Shown piece by piece: positions 43,295 to 51,440 of a DNA stretch of 64,000 nt (position 1 is its first letter; the number at the start of each line of letters is the position of its first letter). The notes under the pieces were generated by a model. It was given only the letters and a program-made list of their open reading frames with translations. It was not told the origin of the DNA and did not search any database. The position numbers and the translations under genes are program-made. Source of the DNA: Streptomyces sp. MST-110588. Lineage in GTDB: Bacteria; Actinomycetota; Actinomycetes; Streptomycetales; Streptomycetaceae. The stretch covers positions 4,748,501 through 4,812,500 of the forward strand of contig NZ_CP074380.1 of NCBI RefSeq assembly GCF_022695595.1, read 5' to 3'.

Positions 43295-44218
43295 ATGAGC
43301 AGCAGCACTGTCGGCAACCCGGGCAACCAGTCCCCCTCCCGCGGCGCGTCCAAGGACGCGCCGCCGCCGCTGCCCGAACCGCTTCGGGTACCGGTCGCCG
43401 ACTCCCACACCCACCTCGACATGCAACAAGGCACGGTCGAGGAAGCCCTCGCCAAGGCCGCGTCGGTCGGCGTGCGTACGGTGATCCAGGTGGGCTGCGA
43501 CCTGGCGGGCTCGCGCTGGGCCGCCGAGACGGCCGCCGCGCACGAGAACGTGCACGCCACCGTCGCCCTGCACCCCAACGAGGCGCCGCGGATCGTGCTC
43601 GGGGACCCGGACGGCTGGTCGCGGCAGGGGGCCCGTGCGGCGGGCGGGGACGCCGCCCTGGACGCGGCGCTGGAGGAGATCGAGGCGCTGGCCGCGCTGC
43701 CGCACGTGCGCGGCGTCGGCGAGACGGGCCTGGACCACTTCCGTACGGGCCCTGAAGGCATGGCCGCCCAGGAACGTTCCTTCCGCGCCCACATCGAGAT
43801 CGCCAAACGCCACGGCAAGGCGCTGGTCATCCACGACCGCGAGGCCCACGACGACGTGCTGCGCGTGCTGCGCGAGGAAGGCGCGCCGCCCGTCGTCGTC
43901 TTCCACTGCTACTCCGGCGACGCCGAGATGGCCAAGGTCTGCGCCGAGGCCGGCTACTTCATGTCCTTCGCGGGCAACGTCACCTTCAAGAACGCCCGGC
44001 CGCTGCGCGAGGCGCTGGCGGTGGCCCCCGCCGAGCTGGTGCTGGTGGAGACCGACGCGCCGTTCCTGACCCCGGCGCCGTACCGCGGACGGCCTAACGC
44101 CCCGTATCTCATTCCGGTCACGCTGCGCGCGATGGCGGAGGTCAAGGGGATGACCGAGGACGCGCTGGCCACGGCCGTGGCCGCCAACACGGCACGCGCC
44201 TTCGGCTACCGGCCCTGA
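43295..44218 (+). CDS. tatD: TatD-family metal-dependent hydrolase (DNase)
   Basis: 307 aa. Metal ligands of the amidohydrolase barrel are visible: HTH in DSHTHLD, Glu in GVGETGLDHF, His in LVIHDREAHDD, His in FHCYSGD and Asp in VETDAPFLTP. 3'-5' exonuclease of the TatD/YcfH type. The first 35 residues are a low-complexity leader, longer than usual. Located directly upstream of rpfB, as in other actinobacteria including mycobacteria. Confidence 0.92.
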   Translation: MSSSTVGNPGNQSPSRGASKDAPPPLPEPLRVPVADSHTHLDMQQGTVEEALAKAASVGVRTVIQVGCDLAGSRWAAETAAAHENVHATVALHPNEAPRIVLGDPDGWSRQGARAAGGDAALDAALEEIEALAALPHVRGVGETGLDHFRTGPEGMAAQERSFRAHIEIAKRHGKALVIHDREAHDDVLRVLREEGAPPVVVFHCYSGDAEMAKVCAEAGYFMSFAGNVTFKNARPLREALAVAPAELVLVETDAPFLTPAPYRGRPNAPYLIPVTLRAMAEVKGMTEDALATAVAANTARAFGYRP

Positions 44219-44272
44219 CCGACGGCGGCGGCGCGGCAGGATAGCGCGGCGACGCTCCGTAGCGGGTCCGCT

Positions 44273-44301
44273 TTGGAGAGTCACCGCCGCTCCGCTACAT
44301 T
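44273..44301 (+). promoter_or_regulatory. Sigma-70-type promoter candidate for rpfB
   Basis: -35 TTGGAG (44273-44278) and -10 TACATT (44296-44301) with a 17-bp spacer, 38 bp before the rpfB GTG. No sign of the c-di-AMP riboswitch known upstream of some streptomycete rpf genes. Confidence 0.55.
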
Positions 44302-44338
44302 CCGGCCGACAACCGGTTCCCGTGGCACGTGGAGCGTC

Positions 44339-46107
44339 GTGAGTCATTCGCAGGGCAGCCACCGAGCCGCGCGCAGCCGCCGCGGCGTCGAAGCCGAGCC
44401 GCGCCATGAGGCTCCTGAGATCCACGAGTTCCGTGAGGCGTACGGAGCGCACACCCCCCTGTACGGCGCGCCGGACGCCTACGCCGCTCCCGTCTCCTAC
44501 GCCGCCCCCGCTTCCTACGCCGCTCCCGCCACCTATGGCGGCTCCTACGGCCCGTACAGCGCTCCCGCCGCCCCGGCCGCCCCGGAAACCTACGACGGCC
44601 GGTACGGCAGCACGTACGAGGCGTACACCACGTACGAGACGTACGGCATGAGCGGCAGGCAGGGCTTCGGGCCGCCCCGCACCCACGACTACGCCTACCC
44701 GGCCCAGGACCCCTACGGGCCGCCGGAGACCTCCGCCGCCGGGACCTACGAGGCGTACCAGGCCCGCGACGCGCCCGGAGGGCAGGACACCCCCGGCGCC
44801 TCCGCCCAGCGGAGCCGGGTGCCCCGCCAGTCCCCTGGCGCCGCCCCCGAGCCCCCGGACCGCTTCCCGGGCTTCGGGCCGCTCACCGGCCTCGGCGACC
44901 CGGACGGCACCGACGGCCCGGACGCCTGCGAAACCCGCGCGCCGGGAGGCGGGCGGGCCGCCGCGCGCCGCGCCGCCCGCTCCACCCGCCGCCGGCGCGG
45001 CTCCTGCGGCGACCGGCCCGACGCCCTGCGCCGCCTGGTGCCGCAGGCCCTGGTGATGGTCTTCCTCGCGGGCGGCACCTCCGCCTTCGTCGCCGATGAC
45101 AAGGCGATCCGGCTGAGCGTCGACGGCACCCCGCGCGACCTGCACACCTTCGCCGACGACGTCGGGGAACTGCTGAGCGCGGAGAACCTGGAACCGGGCG
45201 AGCACGACCTGGTCTCACCGGGCCGCGACGCCCCCCTGACCAACGGCGAGGAGGTCGTCCTGCGCCACGGCCGCCCCGTCCGGCTCACCCTCGACGGCGA
45301 GCGCCGCCAGGTGTGGACGACCGCCGACACCGTCCAGGGCGCACTGCGCGAACTGGGCGTACGGGCCGCGGGCGCCTACCTCTCCAGCCCCCCGACCAGC
45401 ACATCGCCCGGCACGGCATCGACCTGGCCGTCCGCACCGAACGCACGGTGATCTTCATCGCGGACGGGCGGGAGCACCGGGTCCGCACCAACGCCGCCAC
45501 CGTCCGCGAGGCCCTGGACGAGGCGGGCATCGAACTGCGCGGCCAGGACACCACCTCCGTCCCGCCCGACACCTTCCCGCGCGAGGGCCAGACCGTCTCC
45601 GTCCTGCGGATCACCGGCACCCGGGAGATCCGCGAGGAATCGATCCCCTTCGAGACGGTCAAGAAGGACGACCCCACGCTCTTCAAGGGCACGCAGGCGG
45701 TGGTCCAGCAGGGCGAGCCGGGCGTGCGCCGGGTCACCTTCCAGCTCCGTACGGTCAACGGCGTACGGCAGAAACCCCGCAAACTGGGCACGGAGATCGT
45801 CAAGACGCCCCGGGAACAGATCGTGCACGTCGGCACCAAGACCATGCCCGCCAGCGTGGCCGGCGCCGACCACCTGAACTGGGACGCGCTGGGGCAGTGC
45901 GAGGCCGGCGGGCGCGCCAACGCGGTCGACGCCTCGGGTACCTACGGCGGCCTCTACCAGTTCGACGTACGGACCTGGCACAGCCTGGGCGGCCGGGGAC
46001 GCCCGCAGGACGCCCCCGCGCAGGAGCAGACCTACCGGGCCAAGAAGCTCTACATCAGCCGGGGGGCGAGCCCGTGGCCGGTCTGCGGCCGTAAGCTTCA
46101 CCGGTGA
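44339..46107 (+). pseudogene. rpfB: Resuscitation-promoting factor RpfB with frameshift
   Basis: GTG 44339 begins a long Tyr/Ala/Pro-rich cytoplasmic region with YAAP repeats, then a membrane segment (about residues 235-255), DUF348 repeats, a G5 domain (VRRVTFQLRTVNG region) and the lysozyme-like Rpf domain [13 protein letters not shown], catalytic Glu after the Cys, ending [12 protein letters not shown]. The first frame runs to 45451 but loses sense after GAYLSSPP; the second DUF348 onward (DQHIARHGIDLAVRTERTV) is in another frame to 46107. One more C in the six-C run at 45388-45393 gives an intact protein of about 590 aa. As the rest is well conserved, a sequence error is quite likely. Confidence 0.88.
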
Positions 46108-46180
46108 ACGAGCGCAGCGAGCGAACAACGGAAAGGCGCGCCCGGTGCCACCGCACGGCCGGGCGCGGCGGGGCCCAGGC

Positions 46181-47080
46181 ATGAGCGACAGCACCACCAC
46201 CGACGAGTCCGGCCCCCTGCTGGGCGCCGCCGACATCCGCGAACTGGCCGCGGCGCTGGGCGTACGCCCCACCAAACAGCGCGGCCAGAACTTCGTCATC
46301 GACGCCAACACGGTGCGCCGCATCGTACGGACCGCCGAGGTACGGCCGGACGACGTGGTCGTCGAGGTCGGGCCGGGGCTCGGCTCGCTGACCCTGGCGC
46401 TGCTGGAGGCGGCCGACCACGTCACCGCCGTGGAGATCGACGAGGTGCTGGCCGCGGCCCTGCCGTCCACCGTCGCGGCCCGCCTGCCCGGCCGCGCCGA
46501 CCGCTTCGCGCTGGTCAACCAGGACGCCATGCAGGTCACCGAGCTGCCGGGCCCGCCGCCCACCGCGCTCGTCGCCAACCTGCCCTACAACGTCGCGGTG
46601 CCCGTGCTGCTGCACATGCTGGCCACCTTCCCCACCATCGACCGCACCCTGGTCATGGTCCAGGCCGAGGTCGCCGACCGGCTCGCGGCCCGGCCCGGCA
46701 ACAAGGTCTACGGCGTCCCCTCGGTCAAGGCCAACTGGTACGCCGAGGTCAAGCGGGCCGGCGCAATCGGCCGCAACGTCTTCTGGCCCGCGCCCAACGT
46801 CGACTCCGGCCTGGTCTCCCTCGTACGCCGCACGACTCCCGTCCAGACCACCGCGAGCCGCGAGGAGGTCTTCGCGGTCGTCGACGCGGCCTTCGCCCAG
46901 CGCCGCAAGACGCTGCGCGCGGCCCTGGCCGGATGGGCCGGCTCGGCCGCCGCCGCCGAGGCCGCGCTGGTGGCGGCGGGCGTCTCGCCGCAGGCCCGCG
47001 GGGAGGCGCTGACGGTCCAGGAGTTCGCCCGTATCGCCGAGCACCGCACCTCCCAGGGACCCCGAGGAGCAGCCGCGTGA
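46181..47080 (+). CDS. ksgA: 16S rRNA (adenine-1518/1519-N6)-dimethyltransferase
   Basis: 299 aa. [16 protein letters not shown] at the start, SAM site [17 protein letters not shown], acidic loop VEIDEVLAA and catalytic NLPYNVAVP identify KsgA/RsmA. Dimethylates two adenines of 16S helix 45. ATG 46181 is preferred; an in-frame GTG at 46145 would add a basic leader of 12 residues. Its stop overlaps the ispE GTG (GTGA). The order tatD-rpfB-ksgA-ispE is conserved in actinobacteria. Confidence 0.94.
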   Translation: MSDSTTTDESGPLLGAADIRELAAALGVRPTKQRGQNFVIDANTVRRIVRTAEVRPDDVVVEVGPGLGSLTLALLEAADHVTAVEIDEVLAAALPSTVAARLPGRADRFALVNQDAMQVTELPGPPPTALVANLPYNVAVPVLLHMLATFPTIDRTLVMVQAEVADRLAARPGNKVYGVPSVKANWYAEVKRAGAIGRNVFWPAPNVDSGLVSLVRRTTPVQTTASREEVFAVVDAAFAQRRKTLRAALAGWAGSAAAAEAALVAAGVSPQARGEALTVQEFARIAEHRTSQGPRGAAA

Positions 47081-48045
47081 CCCGCCCGCCCGCCGACGGC
47101 CCGCCCGCCGCACCGGCACCCGACGCCGCCCCCCGCGCCGGTTCCGGCCGGGCCGCCGTCACCGTCCGCGTCCCCGCCAAGGTCAACGTCCAGTTGGCCG
47201 TCGGCGGCGCACGGCCCGACGGCTTCCACGACCTGGCCAACGTCTTCCTGGCCGTCGGCCTGTACGACGAAGTCACCGCCGCCGCCGACGACACGCTGCG
47301 GATCACCGCCACCGGCCCGGACGTGGACCGCATCCCCCTGGACCGTACGAACCTGGCCGCCCGCGCCGCCGGACTCCTGGCCGCCCGGCACGGCATCGCC
47401 CCCGGCGTCCACCTGCACATCGCCAAGGACATCCCGGTCGCCGGCGGCATGGCCGGCGGCAGCGCGGACGCCGCCGCCGCGCTGGTGGCCTGCGACGCCC
47501 TGTGGGGCACCGGCGCCACCCGCGAGGAACTCCTGGAGATCTGCGCCGAACTGGGCAGCGACGTGCCCTTCAGCCTGGTCGGCGGCGCCGCCCTCGGGCA
47601 GGGCCGCGGCGAGCTGCTGACCGCACTGCCCACCGGCGGCACCTTCCACTGGGTCTTCGCGGTCGCCGACGGCGGACTGTCCACCCCGGCCGTCTACCGC
47701 GAGTTCGACCGGCTCAACGAAGGCACGGACATCCCGGCGCCCCAGGCCGCCCCCGGGCTGCTGGAGGCGCTGCGCACCGGGGACGCGGCGGCACTGGCCG
47801 CCACCGTCTCCAACGACCTCCAGCCCGCGGCGCTGTCCCTGCGCCCCTCCCTCGCCGCCACCCTGGAGGCGGGCGGCGCGGCCGGCGCGCTGGCCTCCCT
47901 GGTCTCCGGCTCGGGGCCCACCACGGCCTTCCTCGCCGCGGACCGGCAGGCGGCCGAGGATGTCGCGCGGGCCCTGTCGGCGTCCGGAACCTGCCGTTCC
48001 GTACGGGTGGCCGTCTCGCCCGTACCGGGAGCCCGGGTCCTGTAA
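47077..48045 (+). CDS. ispE: 4-diphosphocytidyl-2-C-methyl-D-erythritol kinase
   Basis: 322 aa GHMP kinase of the MEP isoprenoid pathway. [20 protein letters not shown] (substrate-binding Lys and motif 1), [14 protein letters not shown] (phosphate loop) and [10 protein letters not shown] (motif 3) are all present. GTG 47077 is coupled to the ksgA stop and preceded by GAGGAG. A 25-residue Pro/Ala-rich leader precedes the domain. 95 bp before the ABC-F gene. Confidence 0.94.
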   Translation: MTRPPADGPPAAPAPDAAPRAGSGRAAVTVRVPAKVNVQLAVGGARPDGFHDLANVFLAVGLYDEVTAAADDTLRITATGPDVDRIPLDRTNLAARAAGLLAARHGIAPGVHLHIAKDIPVAGGMAGGSADAAAALVACDALWGTGATREELLEICAELGSDVPFSLVGGAALGQGRGELLTALPTGGTFHWVFAVADGGLSTPAVYREFDRLNEGTDIPAPQAAPGLLEALRTGDAAALAATVSNDLQPAALSLRPSLAATLEAGGAAGALASLVSGSGPTTAFLAADRQAAEDVARALSASGTCRSVRVAVSPVPGARVL

Positions 48046-48140
48046 GAACCGGCCCCGGGCGGCTGCCGGCCACATGGGATCCTGGAGTGGCCCACAGTGC
48101 GCGGCGGCCGGAGCCGCGCCGGCCGGTAGCAAGGAGCCCA

Positions 48141-49940
48141 ATGGCCACCAACCTCGTCAATCTGGAAGCCGTCGGCAAGGTGTACGGCACCCGTGCGCTG
48201 CTCGACGGTGTCTCGCTCGGCGTCAACGAGGGGGACCGGATCGGCGTCGTCGGGCGCAACGGGGACGGCAAGACGACCCTGATCCGTATCCTCGCCAAGC
48301 TGGAGTCCGCGGACGCCGGACGCGTCACCCACGCCGGTGACCTGCGGCTGGGCGTACTGACCCAGCACGACTCGCTGGACCCGGCCGCGACCGTACGCCA
48401 CGAGGTGATCGGGGACCTCGCCGACCACGAGTGGGCGGGCAACGCCAAGATCCGCGATGTGCTGACCGGGCTGTTCGGCGGTCTGGACCTGCCCGGCTTC
48501 CCGCTGGGCCTGGACACCGTCATCGGCCCGCTCTCCGGCGGCGAGCGGCGCCGGATCGCGCTGGCCAAGCTGCTGATCGCCGAACAGGACATGATCGTCC
48601 TGGACGAGCCCACCAACCACCTCGACGTGGAGGGCATCTCCTGGCTGGCCGGGCACCTGCGGGCCCGCCGCTCCGCGCTGGTGGTCGTCACCCACGACCG
48701 GTGGTTCCTGGACCAGGTCTGTACCCGCATGTGGGACGTCCAGCGCGGCGACGTCCACGAGTACGAGGGCGGCTACAGCGACTACGTCTTCGCCCGGGCC
48801 GAGCGGGAGCGGATCGCGGCCACCGAAGAGGCCAAGCGGCAGAACCTGATGCGCAAGGAGCTGGCGTGGCTGCGGCGCGGCGCCCCGGCCCGTACGAGCA
48901 AGCCGCGCTTCCGTATCGAGGCCGCCAACGAACTGATCGCGGACGTGCCGCCGCCCCGGGACACCGCAGAGCTGATGAAGTTCGCCGGCTCCCGGCTGGG
49001 CCGGACCGTCTTCGAGCTGGAGGACGTGACCGTACAGGCCGGTCCGAAGGTGCTGCTCAAGCACCTGACCTGGCAGCTCGGCCCCGGCGACCGGGTGGGC
49101 CTGGTGGGCGTCAACGGCGCGGGCAAGACCTCGCTGCTGCGGGCGCTGGCCGAGGCGGCCCGTACGGAGGGCGAGGCGCAGCCCGCGGGCGGCCGGATCG
49201 TGGTCGGCAAGACCGTGAAACTGGCCTATCTCTCGCAGGAGGTCGGCGAACTGGACCCGGCGCTGCGGGTGCTGGAGGCCGTCCAGCGGGTGCGGGAGCG
49301 CGTCGACCTGGGCAAGGGCCGGGAGATGACCGCCGGCCAGCTCTGCGAGAAGTTCGGCTTCACCAAGGAGAAGCAGTGGACGCCGGTCGGTGACCTCTCC
49401 GGCGGCGAACGGCGCCGGCTGCAGATCCTGCGCCTGCTGATGGACGAGCCCAACGTCCTGTTCCTGGACGAGCCGACCAACGACCTGGACATCGAGACGC
49501 TGACGCAACTGGAGGACCTGCTCGACGGCTGGCCCGGCTCGCTGATCGTCATCAGCCACGACCGGTACTTCATCGAGCGCACCACCGACCGGGTCTTCGC
49601 CCTGCTGGGCGACGCCACGCTGCGGATGCTGCCGCGCGGCCTGGACGAGTACCTGGAGCGCCGGCAGAAGGTCATCGACGCCGCCTCCCCCGCGCCCGCC
49701 CCGGAGGCGGCCCCCAAGCAGAAGCCCGCCGCCGTCAACCGCGCCGCACAGAAGGAACTCCAGCGCATCGAGCGCCAATTGGACAAGATCGGCGAAAAGG
49801 AGACCAAGCTCCACGCGCAGATCGCCGAACATGCGACCGACTTCGCGAAGGTGGCCGAACTCGACGCCCAGCTCCGGCAGTTGACGGGCGAGCGCGAAGA
49901 GCTGGAGATGCGCTGGCTGGAACTGGCCGAGGACGCCTGA
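48141..49940 (+). CDS. ABC-F family ATPase (translation factor or ribosome protection type)
   Basis: 599 aa, two ABC domains and no membrane part. First domain: Walker A GRNGDGKTT, signature LSGGERRRIALA, LDEPTNHLD. Interdomain linker (about residues 215-275) rich in Arg/Glu helices. Second: GVNGAGKTS, LSGGERRRLQIL, LDEPTNDLD. A C-terminal coiled coil (residues 530-599, QKELQRIERQLDKIGEKETK) resembles that of Uup. Cytoplasmic; acts on ribosomes. AAGGAG precedes the ATG by 5 nt. The pairing with ispE is common in streptomycetes; the sequence gives no sign of an antibiotic-resistance role. Confidence 0.92.
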   Translation: MATNLVNLEAVGKVYGTRALLDGVSLGVNEGDRIGVVGRNGDGKTTLIRILAKLESADAGRVTHAGDLRLGVLTQHDSLDPAATVRHEVIGDLADHEWAGNAKIRDVLTGLFGGLDLPGFPLGLDTVIGPLSGGERRRIALAKLLIAEQDMIVLDEPTNHLDVEGISWLAGHLRARRSALVVVTHDRWFLDQVCTRMWDVQRGDVHEYEGGYSDYVFARAERERIAATEEAKRQNLMRKELAWLRRGAPARTSKPRFRIEAANELIADVPPPRDTAELMKFAGSRLGRTVFELEDVTVQAGPKVLLKHLTWQLGPGDRVGLVGVNGAGKTSLLRALAEAARTEGEAQPAGGRIVVGKTVKLAYLSQEVGELDPALRVLEAVQRVRERVDLGKGREMTAGQLCEKFGFTKEKQWTPVGDLSGGERRRLQILRLLMDEPNVLFLDEPTNDLDIETLTQLEDLLDGWPGSLIVISHDRYFIERTTDRVFALLGDATLRMLPRGLDEYLERRQKVIDAASPAPAPEAAPKQKPAAVNRAAQKELQRIERQLDKIGEKETKLHAQIAEHATDFAKVAELDAQLRQLTGEREELEMRWLELAEDA

Positions 49941-49985
49941 CCCCCGTCCGCCCGTCGGTGCGCGCCACCCCCTTTCCGGCACGCC

Positions 49986-50000
49986 GGCCAAGCCTTGGCC
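49986..50000. promoter_or_regulatory. Perfect 15-bp palindrome between ABC-F and LuxR genes
   Basis: GGCCAAG-C-CTTGGCC, 7-bp arms around one base, 46 bp after the ABC-F stop. Too short in loop for a terminator; looks like an operator. Confidence 0.6.
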
Positions 50001-50029
50001 AAAGATGACCGCTTGCGTTCTGTGGCCTT

Positions 50030-50052
50030 GTCCGTACTATCCGCGTACGGAC
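50030..50052. promoter_or_regulatory. Inverted repeat upstream of LuxR-type regulator
   Basis: GTCCGTA (50030-50036) and TACGGAC (50046-50052) with a 9-nt spacer. With the palindrome at 49986 it makes the 310-bp gap upstream of the regulator rich in dyads. The remainder (50053-50250) is open in frame with the regulator but uses AT-ended codons foreign to its coding style, so it is taken as leader. Confidence 0.55.
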
Positions 50053-50250
50053 GAGGTCACATCGGCGTGCCGGAAGGCCCAATAGCACCTGGGGAAGCCC
50101 GTGATGCGCAATGGGCAGGATTACGGCGTCCCGGAGCCCTTCTTCTTCTCAGGGGGGCGCGCAACGTCGAACAAGCGTGTAGCTTCCGGGGTCAAGAGGC
50201 CTGGCGAGGGCCGGGGGGCTGAGATCGCCGGGAAAATTGGGGGGTGCTCT

Positions 50251-50970
50251 ATGGGCGTGCGGCTCATGGTGGTCGACGATCACCGATTGCTCGCCGAGGC
50301 GCTCGCCTCGGCCTTGAAGTTACGCGGGCACCGGGTGCTCGCGGCAGCCGCGCCGAGCGCCGGGGCGGCGGACCTGGTGGTCAGCAGGGCACCGGAGGTG
50401 TGCCTGCTGGGCACGGCCGCGCCCGCCGAGCCGGGGGTCTTCGACCCGGTTCTGCGGATAAAGAAGGAACGGCCGCAGGTCGCGGTCGTGGTCCTCGGGC
50501 CGGTGCCCAACCCGCGCGGCATAGCCGCCGCGTTCGCCGCCGGCGCCTCCGGCTACGTACGGCACGACGAGCGCATCGAGGGTGTGGAACGCGCCATGAT
50601 GAAGGCGCGGGCGGGCGAGGCGGCGGTCGCCCCCCAGCTCCTCCAGCAGGCGTTCGAGGAGCTGCTGCACCCGGCCGCGCAGCCGGACGACGAGGGCGCG
50701 CGGCTGCTCCAGATGCTCACCCCGCGCGAGGTGGAGGTGCTGGTGCGGGTCGCCGAGGGCGAGGACACCCGGCTGATCGCGGCCGGCATGGGCATAGCGC
50801 CGAGCACCGCCCGTACGCACGTCCAGCGGGTGCTGATGAAGCTGGGCGTGGGCTCCCGCCTGGAGGCGGCGGCGCTGGCGGCGCGCACCGGGCTGCTGGA
50901 CCGGGCGGCGACCGGCGGCGCGGGGCAGGGCGACGCGCTGGGGCCGGCGGGCGGGGCACCGCCGGTGTGA
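50251..50970 (+). CDS. LuxR-type response regulator lacking the phospho-acceptor Asp; TTA codon
   Basis: 239 aa. The receiver domain keeps the acidic pair (VVDDHRLL, D9-D10), but the expected aspartate is replaced: the strand reads VCLLGTAAP with Gly at about position 54, and the usual Lys is absent too (VVVLGPVPN). The C-terminal LuxR helix-turn-helix is intact (LTPREVEVLVRVAEGEDTRL, then STARTHVQRVLMKLGV). It therefore cannot be a normal phospho-switch and may sense a ligand or be constitutive. Codon 24 is TTA (50320-50322), giving bldA control. ATG 50251 is chosen over GTG 50101 because the extra 50 codons have atypical usage. No histidine kinase adjoins. Confidence 0.88.
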   Translation: MGVRLMVVDDHRLLAEALASALKLRGHRVLAAAAPSAGAADLVVSRAPEVCLLGTAAPAEPGVFDPVLRIKKERPQVAVVVLGPVPNPRGIAAAFAAGASGYVRHDERIEGVERAMMKARAGEAAVAPQLLQQAFEELLHPAAQPDDEGARLLQMLTPREVEVLVRVAEGEDTRLIAAGMGIAPSTARTHVQRVLMKLGVGSRLEAAALAARTGLLDRAATGGAGQGDALGPAGGAPPV

Positions 50971-51001
50971 GGGGCGGCGGGATCCGGATACGGCCGTACG
51001 G

Positions 51002-51370
51002 TCAGCCGGAGGCGTCCCGTACGGCGTCCCGTGCCGTGTCCTGGGCGGCACCCCGTGCGGCGCCCCGCGCGGCGTCCGTGTCCTGGGCGATGTCCCGGGC
51101 CGCCGGTGGCACGGCCGGCCTGAGCTTGAGCCACACCAGGAAGAACAGCCCCAGCGCCAGCATGCCCAGCCCCGTCCACAGGTTGATGTTGATGCCCTGT
51201 GCCTTCTTCAGGTCCGCGTCCGAGGCCGTCAGGCCGGCGGCCGTGACGAGCACGCCGTACAGGACGAACAGCCCGCCGATGATGCGCCGTACGTCGAAGA
51301 GGCGGGCCGCGGTCGCCGACTTGCGTTCGAGTTCTTCGACTTCTTCGACCTGCCGCTGGTGATCGGCCAT
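51002..51370 (-). CDS. Small two-helix membrane protein next to symporter
   Basis: 122 aa. A charged, coiled-coil-like start (MADHQRQVEEVEELERKSAT) is followed by two hydrophobic segments (IIGGLFVLYGVLVTAAGLTA and LWTGLGMLALGLFFLVWLKL) and an Ala/Arg/Asp-rich repeat tail (AARGAARGAAQDTARDAVRD). The same-strand symporter gene ends 70 bp upstream, so it may be a symporter accessory subunit, as small hydrophobic partners accompany some SSS transporters. The family is common in streptomycetes but uncharacterised. Confidence 0.8.
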   Translation of the reverse strand: MADHQRQVEEVEELERKSATAARLFDVRRIIGGLFVLYGVLVTAAGLTASDADLKKAQGININLWTGLGMLALGLFFLVWLKLRPAVPPAARDIAQDTDAARGAARGAAQDTARDAVRDASG

Positions 51371-51440
51371 AGGAGTTCCTCGGTTCCTCGCATCGGAAGG
51401 GGGATGGAGCGGGAGCGGGGGCAGGGGTAGGAGCAGGGGG

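Noticed and set aside
44219..44338. c-di-AMP (ydaO-type) riboswitch before rpfB
   Set aside because: The 120-bp gap is too short and lacks the conserved core; a plain promoter fits better.
46101..46125. GAGCGCAGCGAGCG repeat after rpfB as a functional element
   Set aside because: A similar short sequence is common near streptomycete gene ends as far as I recall; nothing specific can be claimed here.
50101..50250. 50-codon N-terminal extension of the LuxR-type regulator from GTG 50101
   Set aside because: Codons end often in A or T (AAT, GAT, TCA, AAA, ATT), unlike the rest of the gene, and the receiver domain starts normally at 50251.
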